DNA from: Chitinophaga sp. SYP-B3965
GTDB lineage: Bacteria; Bacteroidota; Bacteroidia; Chitinophagales; Chitinophagaceae
Length of the DNA: 64,000 bases
NCBI RefSeq assembly: GCF_009647655.1
Contig: NZ_WJFD01000002.1
Span: 558,001-622,000 of the forward strand
Direction of reading: 5' to 3'
Notes under the pieces: model-generated
Database searches by the model: none
What the model was told of the DNA's origin: nothing
Seen by the model: the letters and a program-made list of their open reading frames with translations, nothing else
Program-made: the position numbers and the translations under genes
In this document: positions 51,673 through 60,753 of the stretch, one piece after another
Layout of the letters: every line of letters begins with the position of its first letter
How positions within the stretch are numbered: the first letter of the stretch is position 1

Positions 51673-52056
51673 ATGCGTATGTCTCTTTTTTCCAAATGGA
51701 ACCTGGATGCACTGGGTATTGGCGCTTCTCTTGTTTGCGCAGTACACTGTGTTTTGTTACCCCTGGTGATCACAGGTTTGCCTTTGCTGGGATTGGAAAT
51801 GCTGGAAAATGAAAAGCTGGAGTATGCGCTGCTGGGCTTTTCTTTCCTTGTTGGGTATGCTGCTTTGTTCAGGGGCTACCGGAAACATCACCGTCATGCC
51901 AGGCCGCTGGTACTTTTTTCTTTGGGTTATGTGGCTTTGCTGGCAGGGCATTTCCTGACGGCGGAAAGCTGGGAACCCTTTGTGATCACGTTAGGAGCAG
52001 GACTGATCGTCTGGGCGCATTTGCTGAATCTGAGGGGATGTAAGCGGTGTAAATGA
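51673..52056 (+). CDS. MerC domain-containing membrane protein
   Basis: A 127-residue membrane protein from the ATG at 51673; a GTG at 51616 lies inside the proposed operator and was rejected as the start. It has four helices of the MerC family. The first holds the cysteine motif CAVHCVLLP, and the C-terminus ends in CKRCK. MerC proteins move or bind soft metal ions such as mercury, zinc or copper. Its divergent position opposite the ABC operon and the dyad in front of it point to control by the nearby Fur-family regulator. A TonB-receptor gene follows 67 bp downstream. Confidence 0.85.
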   Translation: MRMSLFSKWNLDALGIGASLVCAVHCVLLPLVITGLPLLGLEMLENEKLEYALLGFSFLVGYAALFRGYRKHHRHARPLVLFSLGYVALLAGHFLTAESWEPFVITLGAGLIVWAHLLNLRGCKRCK

Positions 52057-52064
52057 CTCTTATA

Positions 52065-52093
52065 TTTAGACTAGACTAAAAATAAGTTTAGAC
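52065..52093. promoter_or_regulatory. DtxR-like dyad and half-site upstream of the TonB receptor
   Basis: TTTAGACTAGACTAAA (52065-52080) is a dyad except at two central positions and resembles operators of the DtxR/MntR family. A further TTTAGAC (52087-52093) starts 22 bp after the first, about two helical turns. It overlaps the expected -33 position of the promoter. Confidence 0.5.
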
Positions 52094-52111
52094 GAATATG
52101 GTTTTAAATTT

Positions 52112-52119
52112 TAAATTTG
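52112..52119 (+). promoter_or_regulatory. -7 element of the TonB receptor gene
   Basis: TAAATTTG matches TAnnTTTG and lies 4 bp before the ATG at 52124, so the transcript may be leaderless or nearly so. TTTA at 52087-52090 stands in a -33 position with a 21-base spacer. Confidence 0.5.
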
Positions 52120-52123
52120 CCAT

Positions 52124-54394
52124 ATGACCTACAAATTTATCCTAACTATATTACTGTTTCAAGCAACTGAATTATTCGCACAGGGTCGTTTAAAGGGAAC
52201 TATTACATCAGAAGACAAACCGGTACCATTTGCCAGCATCGGTTTTAAGGACTTAAAGAAAGGAGGCGTTACCAACGAAGCCGGAGAATTTGATCTGAGC
52301 GGGCTTACACCCGGAAGGCATATTTTACAGGTAAGTGCTGTGGGATATGTTACTTATGTGCAGCCGGTTCAGATCAAAACTTCCGGCATCACGGAGACTA
52401 CAATCCGGTTAATGCCTACTTCTTCCAACCTCAATGAAGTAGTGGTCAGTGGTACCTTAAGAGCGGTTTCCAAAATGGAAAGCCCTGTGCCGGTAGAAGT
52501 TTATTCCCCCGTATTCTTCAAAAGAAACCCCACCCCCAGTATTTTTGATGCATTGCAAAATGTAAATGGCGTGCGCCCACAATTGAATTGTAATGTGTGC
52601 AATACAGGAGACATTCACATCAATGGTCTGGAAGGACCTTATACAATGGTGATGATAGACGGGATGCCTATTGTGAGTGCACTTTCTACAGTATATGGTT
52701 TATCGGGCATTCCAAACAGCCTGGTGGAAAGAGTGGAGATCGTGAAAGGACCGGCTTCTACTTTATATGGTTCTGAAGCAGTAGCGGGGCTTATTAATAT
52801 CATCACCAAATCTCCTGTTACTGCACCTAAATTTACAGCAGATGTAATGGCTACCGGCTGGCAGGAATATAGTGTGGACCTTGGTTTGCGCATCAATGCC
52901 GGTAAAAATGCACAAGCCTTGTTAGGCGTGAATTATTATAACTATCAACATCCTATTGATAAAAACGATGATGGTTTCACGGATGTTACTTTACAACACC
53001 GCATCTCTCTGTTTAATAAATGGAACTTCTCGCGTAAGCATAACAGGGTAGCTACTATTGCAGCGCGTTATTTTTATGAAGACAGGTGGGGAGGAGAAAC
53101 CCGCTGGAATAAACATTGGAGAGGAACGGACAGTGTGTATGGCGAAAGTATTTTTACGAGTCGCGCTGAAGTGATAGGCCAATACCAGTTGCCAACGAAA
53201 GAGCATGTGATGTTCCAGACATCTTTTAATTACCACAATCAGAATTCGGTATACGGTAAAACGGTGTTCCTCGCGCAGCAAACTATTTCTTTTGCACAGC
53301 TTACCTGGGATAAGGAAGTGGGGAAACATAGTCTCTTAGCGGGTTTACCGGTGCGCTATACTTTTTATGATGATAATACGGTAGTGACTACCATAAAAGA
53401 AGGGGCTGTTATAAAGAACAAACCGGAGCGTACTTTTCTGCCAGGTCTATTCTTACAGGATGAGTTGAGATTTAACAGCAGCCACACTTTACTGATGGGC
53501 ATGCGTTATGATCACAACTCTATTCACGGTAACATTTTCACACCACGCCTCGCTTATAAATGGACGCCCAACTATCGCAATGTATTGAGATTGAATGCAG
53601 GAACGGGTTACAGGGTAGTGTCTATTTTCACAGAAGATCATGCGGCATTAACAGGGGCCAGGGAAGTAGTGATTGCATCTGCACTGAAACCGGAAAAGAG
53701 TTTGAACGTTAACCTGAACTATACTAAGAAGATCCCGTTGAATAATGCTTTCCTGAGTTTGGATGCTACCGCATTCTATACTTACTTTTCCAATAAGATA
53801 TTGCCGGATTACAGCAAACCGGATACCATCCTTTATGATAACCTGAAAGGGCATGCCATCTCCAAAGGATTCAGTCTGAATGCAGACCTGATGTTTAACT
53901 TTCCTTTGAAACTGATTGCCGGTGTTACGTTTGTAGATGTATATGAGAAGAACGGCAGCCAAAAGGTGCGGCCTAAACTGACGGAGAAATTCTCCGGCAC
54001 CTGGTCTGCTTCCTATACATTCCGGCATTCCGGTATCAGTATAGATTACACGGGTAACATTTACGGGCCGATGCTCTTGCCTTTACAAAGTGTATATGAT
54101 CCGCGTGCTTCTTCCTCTCCTTACTGGAGCATTCAGAATATTCAGATGACCAAGAAATTTAAGAAAGGCTGGGAGGTTTATGGCGGGGTGAAGAACCTGC
54201 TGAACTATACGCCACCTAAGAATTCCATTGCACGGTCGCATGACCCGTTTGATAAGAAGGTGGTATATAATCCGGATGGTTCTGTGATGCCTACAGCGGA
54301 GAATCCGGACAGGCTTACTTTTGACCCCAGTTATGTGTTTGCACCCAACCAGGGGATCCGCGGATTCTTAGGTGTGCGGTTTACGAAACTATAA
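52124..54394 (+). CDS. TonB-dependent outer-membrane receptor, probable metal or metallophore uptake
   Basis: A 756-residue receptor with a signal peptide (about 1-20), a carboxypeptidase-regulatory-like domain (about 22-108, GRLKGTITSEDKPVPFASI), a plug (about 115-240) and a 22-strand-type barrel ending in RFTKL. The plug has VVVSGTLRA, the cysteine pair CNVC (near residue 151-154), DIHINGLEGPYTMVMIDGMP and RVEIVKGPASTLYGSEAVAGLINIITK. This CNVC-containing plug is seen in a subgroup of Bacteroidota receptors and suggests metal-linked substrates. The neighbouring MerC gene and the DtxR-like operator support metal uptake. A SusD gene is absent. Its end overlaps the convergent gene by 6 bases. 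Confidence 0.9.
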   Translation: MTYKFILTILLFQATELFAQGRLKGTITSEDKPVPFASIGFKDLKKGGVTNEAGEFDLSGLTPGRHILQVSAVGYVTYVQPVQIKTSGITETTIRLMPTSSNLNEVVVSGTLRAVSKMESPVPVEVYSPVFFKRNPTPSIFDALQNVNGVRPQLNCNVCNTGDIHINGLEGPYTMVMIDGMPIVSALSTVYGLSGIPNSLVERVEIVKGPASTLYGSEAVAGLINIITKSPVTAPKFTADVMATGWQEYSVDLGLRINAGKNAQALLGVNYYNYQHPIDKNDDGFTDVTLQHRISLFNKWNFSRKHNRVATIAARYFYEDRWGGETRWNKHWRGTDSVYGESIFTSRAEVIGQYQLPTKEHVMFQTSFNYHNQNSVYGKTVFLAQQTISFAQLTWDKEVGKHSLLAGLPVRYTFYDDNTVVTTIKEGAVIKNKPERTFLPGLFLQDELRFNSSHTLLMGMRYDHNSIHGNIFTPRLAYKWTPNYRNVLRLNAGTGYRVVSIFTEDHAALTGAREVVIASALKPEKSLNVNLNYTKKIPLNNAFLSLDATAFYTYFSNKILPDYSKPDTILYDNLKGHAISKGFSLNADLMFNFPLKLIAGVTFVDVYEKNGSQKVRPKLTEKFSGTWSASYTFRHSGISIDYTGNIYGPMLLPLQSVYDPRASSSPYWSIQNIQMTKKFKKGWEVYGGVKNLLNYTPPKNSIARSHDPFDKKVVYNPDGSVMPTAENPDRLTFDPSYVFAPNQGIRGFLGVRFTKL

Positions 54395-55051
54395 ACTGAA
54401 TCCTACTTTGATACCAAGATGAATGCTGGGTAATACATTGATCAGTTCGGTCTGGTCTGCATTAACTGAAGGGCCGGACTGTGTATAGTTGGTGTAGTTA
54501 TATACTTTGCTGCGGATGCCCACCCCCAGGTAAGGATCGAGGATGAATTTATCCCGCTTTACCTGGCGGCCCAGGAGTAACTGGATGCCATACACATTTT
54601 TATCACCTTCATTCTTATAGATCGTACCATTTAACGTCTGGTCTTCATTAGGGTAGAAAACTTTTTTGTAGAATAACACTGGTTCAAAATAAGTACCCCG
54701 GGCTGTATTCTCAGATGTCTGGCGGAAGAGGTACCATTTCATGCCGGCACGGAATCCTAATCCACGGCCTTCCACAAATTGTTCCGTACTGATGCCGGGT
54801 TTTCTTTGGCCCACATCTACCCGTTTCGTAAAAACATAATCAGGATAATCTGTGTAGATACCGGATACACCCAATTCCAGGCTGATCTTTTCTGTAAGGT
54901 CCTGTTCCAGGTAGATGTCCAATGAACTGATGATCGTTGATGGATTTACTTTCAGGTACGTACGTTTACGGAATTTCTTTTCGGGTTCCTGGGCGTTGCT
55001 GGATAAACTGATAAAGGAGAACAGCAGAACAAAGGGTAATATTCTTTTCAT
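54389..55051 (-). CDS. Small outer-membrane beta-barrel protein
   Basis: A 220-residue protein with a signal peptide (cleavage after SNAQ) and a chain of amphipathic strands (TYLKVNPSTIISSLDIYLEQ, ISLELGVSGIY, GLGFRAGMKWYL, IHLGIKVGFSL). It ends in an aromatic-x-L terminus, which suggests an 8- to 10-stranded barrel. No family could be named with confidence. It is convergent with the TonB-receptor gene and overlaps it by 6 bases, and it is 57 bp downstream of purN on the same strand. Confidence 0.75.
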   Translation of the reverse strand: MKRILPFVLLFSFISLSSNAQEPEKKFRKRTYLKVNPSTIISSLDIYLEQDLTEKISLELGVSGIYTDYPDYVFTKRVDVGQRKPGISTEQFVEGRGLGFRAGMKWYLFRQTSENTARGTYFEPVLFYKKVFYPNEDQTLNGTIYKNEGDKNVYGIQLLLGRQVKRDKFILDPYLGVGIRSKVYNYTNYTQSGPSVNADQTELINVLPSIHLGIKVGFSL

Positions 55052-55108
55052 AACAACTATAAGTTGAAGTAGAAACAGATGGATAGATTTAGCCGTTATC
55101 TACGGTAA

Positions 55109-55675
55109 TTATTGTGTCAATAATCGTTCCACAATTAGGGGGAACCACTGGTGTTCCAATGCCTGCACTTTGCGCGCCAGGCTTTCCGGGGTATCCTCCA
55201 CCGTGACTGTACATCTTTCCTGGAGGATCACACCACCATCATCATATTTTTCATTCACATAGTGGATGGTGATACCACTTTCTTTTTCTCCGGCGGCCAA
55301 TACTGCTTCATGCACAAAATGCCCGTACATCCCTTTTCCTCCAAATTTGGGTAAAAGGGCGGGGTGTATATTAATGATACGATTTGGATAAGCAGCTACT
55401 AAGTTAGCGGGTACCTTCCATAAAAAACCGGCCAATACCACGAGGTCTGTCTCGGCCTCTTGAAGTAACTTAATGTAAGTGTCTCCCCGGAAGAATTGCT
55501 CTTTATCTATTAATACAGCAGGGATCTGTTCCTTTTCCGCTATCTTAAAGATACCGGCTTCTGCCTTGTTAGATAGTATGAGCGTGACTTTAGCCAGGCT
55601 GGAACCCCTGAAATGGTCAATGATCTTTTGTGCATTACTGCCTGCTCCTGATGCGAATAGGACGATATTTTTCAA
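55109..55675 (-). CDS. purN: Phosphoribosylglycinamide formyltransferase
   Basis: A 188-residue enzyme of purine synthesis that transfers the formyl group of 10-formyltetrahydrofolate to GAR. Motifs: FASGAGSNAQKI near the start (phosphate loop), VVLAGFLWKVP, the catalytic N102-x-H104 in RIINIHPALLPKFGG, and the acid D145 in NEKYDDGGVILQ. No ATG is available. The best start is the TTG at 55675, which gives the family N-terminus MKNIVLFASG. A TTG at 55699 lies inside the promoter-like element. Length is normal for PurN. Confidence 0.92.
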   Translation of the reverse strand: MKNIVLFASGAGSNAQKIIDHFRGSSLAKVTLILSNKAEAGIFKIAEKEQIPAVLIDKEQFFRGDTYIKLLQEAETDLVVLAGFLWKVPANLVAAYPNRIINIHPALLPKFGGKGMYGHFVHEAVLAAGEKESGITIHYVNEKYDDGGVILQERCTVTVEDTPESLARKVQALEHQWFPLIVERLLTQ

Positions 55676-55696
55676 GCCCGGTTGTTTAATAAGCTG

Positions 55697-55704
55697 CAAA
55701 AATA
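55697..55704 (-). promoter_or_regulatory. -7 element of purN
   Basis: On the minus strand the sequence is TATTTTTG, matching TAnnTTTG, 22 bp upstream of the TTG start at 55675. This supports the shorter purN start. Confidence 0.5.
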
Positions 55705-56178
55705 GGCAGATAAGACTTTATGAATCAGGTCTTTTTTATTAAATTTAGGAAGTGTGGGCTCCAAATGGTTGCAAGTTGATGATTATCATTTGCTGAGAAT
55801 GACTAAAATCAGGTAATCACAACATTTATTATTCTAACTTGTTTAAGGGTTAATAGTTACATTATCACTGTTTCATTTTCAACCGGCATTTTCCCCAATG
55901 CAAAAATAGTATCATAGTTATCGCACGGACCTCTTCATTTTGGAAATATGATTTTTATCAGGAATTTATAACGTGATTGGAGGGGGAGGTTGGTAACATA
56001 GTACTACAATCAGCTACTGCAAAGCATTTTCGCGGGCGAAGGCCTCGCGAATAATATATAAAAAGTGTTTTCAAAACAAGGACAACTTTTTTTTAATTGT
56101 TGGTAAATTGTCAACATTCTGTCTTATTTTTGCGAGCACTTTTAAAGAAACCTTAGGTCAAATCTAAATAAATAGGCT
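55705..56178 (+). promoter_or_regulatory. Upstream region of the alternative complex III operon
   Basis: This long gap holds no gene. TATTTTTG at 56125-56132 matches TAnnTTTG, with a TTG at the -33 spacing (56100-56102), giving a leader of about 40 nt before the GTG start at 56179. GCGGGCGAAGGCCTCGC (about 56032-56048) stands out as a G+C-rich patch in A/T-rich sequence and could form a small stem. The other 350 bp show nothing recognisable. Confidence 0.5.
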
Positions 56179-57444
56179 GTGTATCGTGTTTCCATTCGTT
56201 TGCGTAAGCAATTTGTGAGTGTTCTTATCCTATGCGCGGGACTTGTTAGTTCATTTTCCGCAGCTGGGGCAGCAGATCCTGGTGCAGGTAAGACGCTATT
56301 TCAGCAGAACTGTGCTTCTTGTCACAACGTTCACAAGAAGATTACAGGACCTGCATTGGCTGGTGTTGAAGACAGGTGGGCTGATAAGAAACTGCTTCAT
56401 AGCTGGATCCGCAACTCTGCGGCTGTTCTGGCTTCAGGAGATCCTTATGCCAATAAACTCTTCAATGAGTACAACAAGGTAGCCATGAGGGCTTTCCCTG
56501 CATTGAAGGATGAGGATATTGATAACATCCTGGCCTATATCAATTCGGCCCCTGATCCCGCTGCTGCTAAAGCTTCAGCACCTGCTGCCGGTGGAGAAAC
56601 TTCTAAAGAAGAAGGCGGTAACAGTCTCCTCTTTGGTATCATCACCCTGATCCTTGCGATCGTAGCGGTGATCCTGATGCAGATCAACAGTAACTTGAAC
56701 AAACTGGCTTCCGAGAAAGAAGGACATGAGAACGCTGAGCCGGTTCCTTTCTATAAGAACAAAGCATACATCGCACTTTGCATTGTACTGCTGTTCGTGG
56801 TTGGCGGTTATTTCACTATCCAGGGCGCTATCGGCCTGGGACGCCAGCAGGATTACATGCCTGAGCAACCCATCTTCTACTCCCACAAAGTACACGCAGG
56901 CATCAACCAGATCAACTGTTTGTATTGCCACTCTTCCGCAGAAAAGAGCAAACATGCAATGATCCCTTCAGAGAATGTTTGTATGAACTGTCACAAGGCC
57001 ATCAATGAGTATACTGGTCCGGACCTGTTCACTGCTGAAGGCAAAAAAGTAAACGGTACTGCAGAGATCCAGAAATTATACGATCACGTTGGCTGGGATC
57101 CTAAAGCAAGCAAATACACTAAACCAGGCCAGCCGATTGAATGGACCAAGATCCACAACCTGCCTGACCACGTATACTTCAACCACTCTCAACACGTAAA
57201 AGCCGGTCAGGTACAATGCCAGACCTGCCACGGCGAAATTCAGAACATGGATGAAGTACATCAGTTTGCCGACCTCTCTATGGGATGGTGCGTAAACTGT
57301 CACCGTACTACTAAAGTGCAGTTCGTGGAAAACAACTACTACAGCATCTTCGAAAAATTACACCAGGATATCAAAGACAAGAAGATTGACGGTGTAACAG
57401 TAGATATGGTGGGTGGTACTGAATGTCAAAAATGCCACTACTAA
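56179..57444 (+). CDS. actA: Alternative complex III subunit ActA, multiheme cytochrome c with N-terminal cytochrome domain
   Basis: A 421-residue periplasmic/membrane cytochrome starting at GTG 56179; an in-frame stop just before excludes an earlier start. After a signal peptide (to about residue 32) comes a mono-heme cytochrome c domain (CASCH at 45-49, with M93 as possible ligand). A membrane helix lies at about 150-170 and another at about 195-212. The pentaheme part has CLYCH, CMNCH, CQTCH, CVNCH and CQKCH. So six heme-c motifs are present. ActA passes electrons within the quinol:cytochrome c/oxidase oxidoreductase. The class I domain fused at the front could relay electrons onward. It is the first gene of actABCDEF. 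Confidence 0.93.
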   Translation: MYRVSIRLRKQFVSVLILCAGLVSSFSAAGAADPGAGKTLFQQNCASCHNVHKKITGPALAGVEDRWADKKLLHSWIRNSAAVLASGDPYANKLFNEYNKVAMRAFPALKDEDIDNILAYINSAPDPAAAKASAPAAGGETSKEEGGNSLLFGIITLILAIVAVILMQINSNLNKLASEKEGHENAEPVPFYKNKAYIALCIVLLFVVGGYFTIQGAIGLGRQQDYMPEQPIFYSHKVHAGINQINCLYCHSSAEKSKHAMIPSENVCMNCHKAINEYTGPDLFTAEGKKVNGTAEIQKLYDHVGWDPKASKYTKPGQPIEWTKIHNLPDHVYFNHSQHVKAGQVQCQTCHGEIQNMDEVHQFADLSMGWCVNCHRTTKVQFVENNYYSIFEKLHQDIKDKKIDGVTVDMVGGTECQKCHY

Positions 57445-57530
57445 TAATATAATAAGGAAGCAAACGGACTATGTCTGATACATTAGACGACATAACTCAA
57501 CTTTTTTAAATCGTAACTCGATATAATCAC

Positions 57531-60500
57531 ATGGAGCAAAAAAAGTATTGGAAAGGCTTGGAGGAGTTGCACAATACAGCTGGGCATCAGGAAACTGTGA
57601 AGAACGAATTCAGGGAAGACCTGCCGTTTGAAGAGAGTGAGAGCATGCTGAACGCTACTACCCCCCGCCGGGATTTCTTGAAATACCTCGGGTTTACCAC
57701 TGCGGCTGCAACTATTGCAGCCAGTTGTGATATCCCTGTGAAGAAGGCCATCCCTTACGTGAATAAACCGCAGGATATTACGCCCGGTGTACCCAACTAT
57801 TATGCTTCTGCCTATACTACTGATGGAGAATATGTTCCCCTGGTGGTTAAGACCCGCGAAGGCCGTCCGATCAAAATAGAAGGAAACGAAATGTCGTCAG
57901 TAACAGGGGGAGCTTCCACTGCCAGAGTGCAGGGAGCTGTACTGGCACTGTATGATGTTGCCCGTCTCCGTTATCCCGGTATCAATAAAGGACCTAAGGT
58001 TGAAGATCTGGCAAAGAGGATAGCAGAAACCCCGCATGCTGAGCTGGACAAACAGATCAGCGCAGCGATTGCCGGTAAACCTGTTGTTTTGTTGTCTACC
58101 ACTATCATCAGCCCTACTACTAAAAAACTGATCGGTGAGTTCCTGGCTAAATACCCCGGCTCCCGTCACGTTACATACGATGCAGTTTCTTACTCCGGTG
58201 TTTTGCAAGCGAATGAAGCTTCTTACGGAAAGAGAACACTGCCATCTTATCATTTTGAAAACGCAAAAGTGATCGTAAGCCTGAATGCCGATTTCCTCGG
58301 TACCTGGCTGAATCCTTCTGAATACTCCCGTCAGTACGGTACTACCCGTAAGATCAATGCAAAGAATCCGGAAATGAGCAAACATTTCCATTTCGAAAGC
58401 ATGATGAGCCTTACCGGTGCCAACGCAGACGAAAGATTCACTCACCGTCCTTCTGAAACAGGCGCCGTAGCATTAAACCTGCTGGCTGCTCTGGACAGAT
58501 CGGTGACTGCTCCGGCTCTGGCTGATGCTAAACTGAAAGAAGGTATCGCTAAAGCGGCTAAAGCTATTCAGGCGAATCCTGGTAAAACCCTCGTGGTATC
58601 AGGTTCCAATGATGTGAATGTACAGATCATTGTAAATGCTATCAATAACCTCGCAGGATCTAACGGCGCTACCATCGACTGGGCAGTGACCAGCAACTAC
58701 CGCCAGGGTATTGACAGTGAGTTCACGCAATTGGTGAATGATATGAACGCTGGTAGCGTAGGCGCATTGCTGATCTACGGTGCTAACCCTGTTTACAACT
58801 ATTTTGATGCAAAGAAATTTGCAGATGGACTGAGCAAGGTACCGGTATCTGTTTCCTTCAACGAACGTTACGACGAAACAACAGAACTCTGTAAATATAT
58901 TATCCCTGATCATCACTTCCTCGAAAGCTGGGGAGATGCAGAAGGCCGCACTGGTTACTATGGCTTTATTCAGCCAACCATTGCTCCGCTGTTCAAAACC
59001 CGCGCTTTCCAGTCTTCTCTCCTGAACTGGAGTGGCAACACTACTGCATGGGAAGATTATCTGAAAACAGAATGGATCAGTAAACTGGGATCACAGGAAG
59101 CATGGGATAAAACCCTGCAGGATGGTGTGATTGAACCACAAGCCGGCGCTGCTTTGGCAGGTGCTGCATTTGCTGGTGATATTGCTGGTGCTGCAGCTAA
59201 GATCAGCAGTGCTAAGAAAGGCGGTAAGCTGGAATTAGTATTGTATGAAAAAGTAGCGATCGGTAACGGCAGGGAAGCCAACAACCCATGGTTGCAGGAA
59301 ATGCCCGATCCAATTACCCGTTCTACCTGGGATAACTACGCTTGTGTTTCCAATAGCCTCGCTAAAACTTTCTCTACTGAACTGGGCGATGATTACGAGA
59401 TCACCGCTGATAAACAAGTATTGAAGATCAAAGCAAATGGTAAAGAAGTAGAATTGCCTTTGCTGATCGTTCCAGGTATTCACCCGGATGTTATTGCGAT
59501 TGCAGTTGGTTACGGACGTGGTAAGAAAGAATACATTGGTAAAGCTGCCGGCGAAGTAGGCCAGAATGCTTATCCTTTTGTTTCTTCCAACGGACAAACT
59601 TTTGATTATTATTCCACAGAAGCAACGGCGGTTGCTGCTGGCAGAACATATCCGATCGGTCTTACTCAAACGCATAACAGCTATGAAGGCCGCCCGATCG
59701 TAAAAGAAACTACCCTCGAAGAATTCATCAGGAATCCTAAGAAGGTAAATGAAGACCGCCATGAGCTGGATAAATACGGTGCTGATTTCGCAAAGGATGG
59801 CACGCTGTATTCTTCGCACGCTTATCCTGGTATCAAATGGGGTATGTCTATCGACCTGAACACTTGTTTTGGTTGTGGCGCCTGTGTGGTAGCTTGTACT
59901 GCTGAGAATAATGTGGGTGTGGTAGGTAAAGAACAAGTGGTACTGGCACACGAAATGCACTGGCTGCGTATCGACCGTTACTTCGCTGGTGATGAAAACA
60001 ACCCGGAAGTAGTGTTTCAACCGATGCTTTGCCAACACTGTGATAACGCTCCATGTGAGAACGTTTGTCCGGTAGCTGCTACCAACCACAGTTCTGAAGG
60101 TCTTAACCAAATGGCTTACAATCGTTGCATCGGCACCCGTTACTGCGCTAACAACTGTCCATATAAAGTTCGTCGCTTCAACTGGAGAGACTGGAACGGT
60201 GCGGACAGCATTGAAGGCAACCTGCACGATACCGGCGATATGAATGACGCACTCACCCGTATGGTATTGAATCCGGATGTAGTTGTTCGTAGCCGTGGTA
60301 CAATGGAAAAATGTTCTTTCTGCGTTCAACGTTTACAAGACGCGAAGCTGACTGCAAAGAAAGCCGGCCGTCCGATGAAAGATGGAGAAGCGCGTACAGC
60401 TTGTCAACAAGCTTGTGCTGCTGATGCTATCGTATTCGGTAACATTAACGACAAAGAAAGCCGTATTTATAAGGTTCGTAATGAAGAGCAAGCAGATCGT

Positions 60501-60632
60501 CTGTACTATGTTTTGGAAGAAACACACGTACTGCCTTCCATCAACTATCTCGCTAAGGTCCGTAACAAGGATGCTGCGCCGGTAGCTGCTGGAGAACATG
60601 AGGCACACAAAGATGAAAAAGCTCATCACTAG
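57531..60632 (+). CDS. actB: Alternative complex III subunit ActB (molybdopterin-like/iron-sulfur protein)
   Basis: A 1033-residue protein with a Tat-like signal (TPRRDFLKYLGFTTAAATIAAS, about 44-66). The N-terminal two thirds have the fold of molybdopterin oxidoreductases but in ACIII no molybdenum cofactor is bound. The C-terminal third holds four ferredoxin-type clusters: CFGCGACVVAC, CQHCDNAPCENVCP, CIGTRYCANNCPY and CSFCVQRL with CQQACAADAI. This is the ActB layout of Bacteroidota ACIII, in which the B1 and B2 parts are fused. It starts 87 bp after actA. Confidence 0.96.
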   Translation: MEQKKYWKGLEELHNTAGHQETVKNEFREDLPFEESESMLNATTPRRDFLKYLGFTTAAATIAASCDIPVKKAIPYVNKPQDITPGVPNYYASAYTTDGEYVPLVVKTREGRPIKIEGNEMSSVTGGASTARVQGAVLALYDVARLRYPGINKGPKVEDLAKRIAETPHAELDKQISAAIAGKPVVLLSTTIISPTTKKLIGEFLAKYPGSRHVTYDAVSYSGVLQANEASYGKRTLPSYHFENAKVIVSLNADFLGTWLNPSEYSRQYGTTRKINAKNPEMSKHFHFESMMSLTGANADERFTHRPSETGAVALNLLAALDRSVTAPALADAKLKEGIAKAAKAIQANPGKTLVVSGSNDVNVQIIVNAINNLAGSNGATIDWAVTSNYRQGIDSEFTQLVNDMNAGSVGALLIYGANPVYNYFDAKKFADGLSKVPVSVSFNERYDETTELCKYIIPDHHFLESWGDAEGRTGYYGFIQPTIAPLFKTRAFQSSLLNWSGNTTAWEDYLKTEWISKLGSQEAWDKTLQDGVIEPQAGAALAGAAFAGDIAGAAAKISSAKKGGKLELVLYEKVAIGNGREANNPWLQEMPDPITRSTWDNYACVSNSLAKTFSTELGDDYEITADKQVLKIKANGKEVELPLLIVPGIHPDVIAIAVGYGRGKKEYIGKAAGEVGQNAYPFVSSNGQTFDYYSTEATAVAAGRTYPIGLTQTHNSYEGRPIVKETTLEEFIRNPKKVNEDRHELDKYGADFAKDGTLYSSHAYPGIKWGMSIDLNTCFGCGACVVACTAENNVGVVGKEQVVLAHEMHWLRIDRYFAGDENNPEVVFQPMLCQHCDNAPCENVCPVAATNHSSEGLNQMAYNRCIGTRYCANNCPYKVRRFNWRDWNGADSIEGNLHDTGDMNDALTRMVLNPDVVVRSRGTMEKCSFCVQRLQDAKLTAKKAGRPMKDGEARTACQQACAADAIVFGNINDKESRIYKVRNEEQADRLYYVLEETHVLPSINYLAKVRNKDAAPVAAGEHEAHKDEKAHH

Positions 60633-60753
60633 AATGCGGAAGTTCCGGTAAAGGAACAGAAGCGAAAGATTGAATTGGTAAAAGAATCAGTTTTAAGTTT
60701 TGAAATAACGTAGCTCTATCTGGAAAGGTGGAGTGAGCAAAGCTCAAAATACT

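Noticed and set aside
59235-60329. Long open frame (364 codons) on the minus strand within actB
   Set aside because: It is antisense to the conserved iron-sulfur and oxidoreductase part of actB, has no start context or domain and is explained by codon bias of the real gene.
57531-60632. ActB considered as a formate dehydrogenase or polysulfide reductase catalytic subunit
   Set aside because: The full actA-F gene order and the fused C-terminal iron-sulfur part identify it as the alternative complex III subunit.
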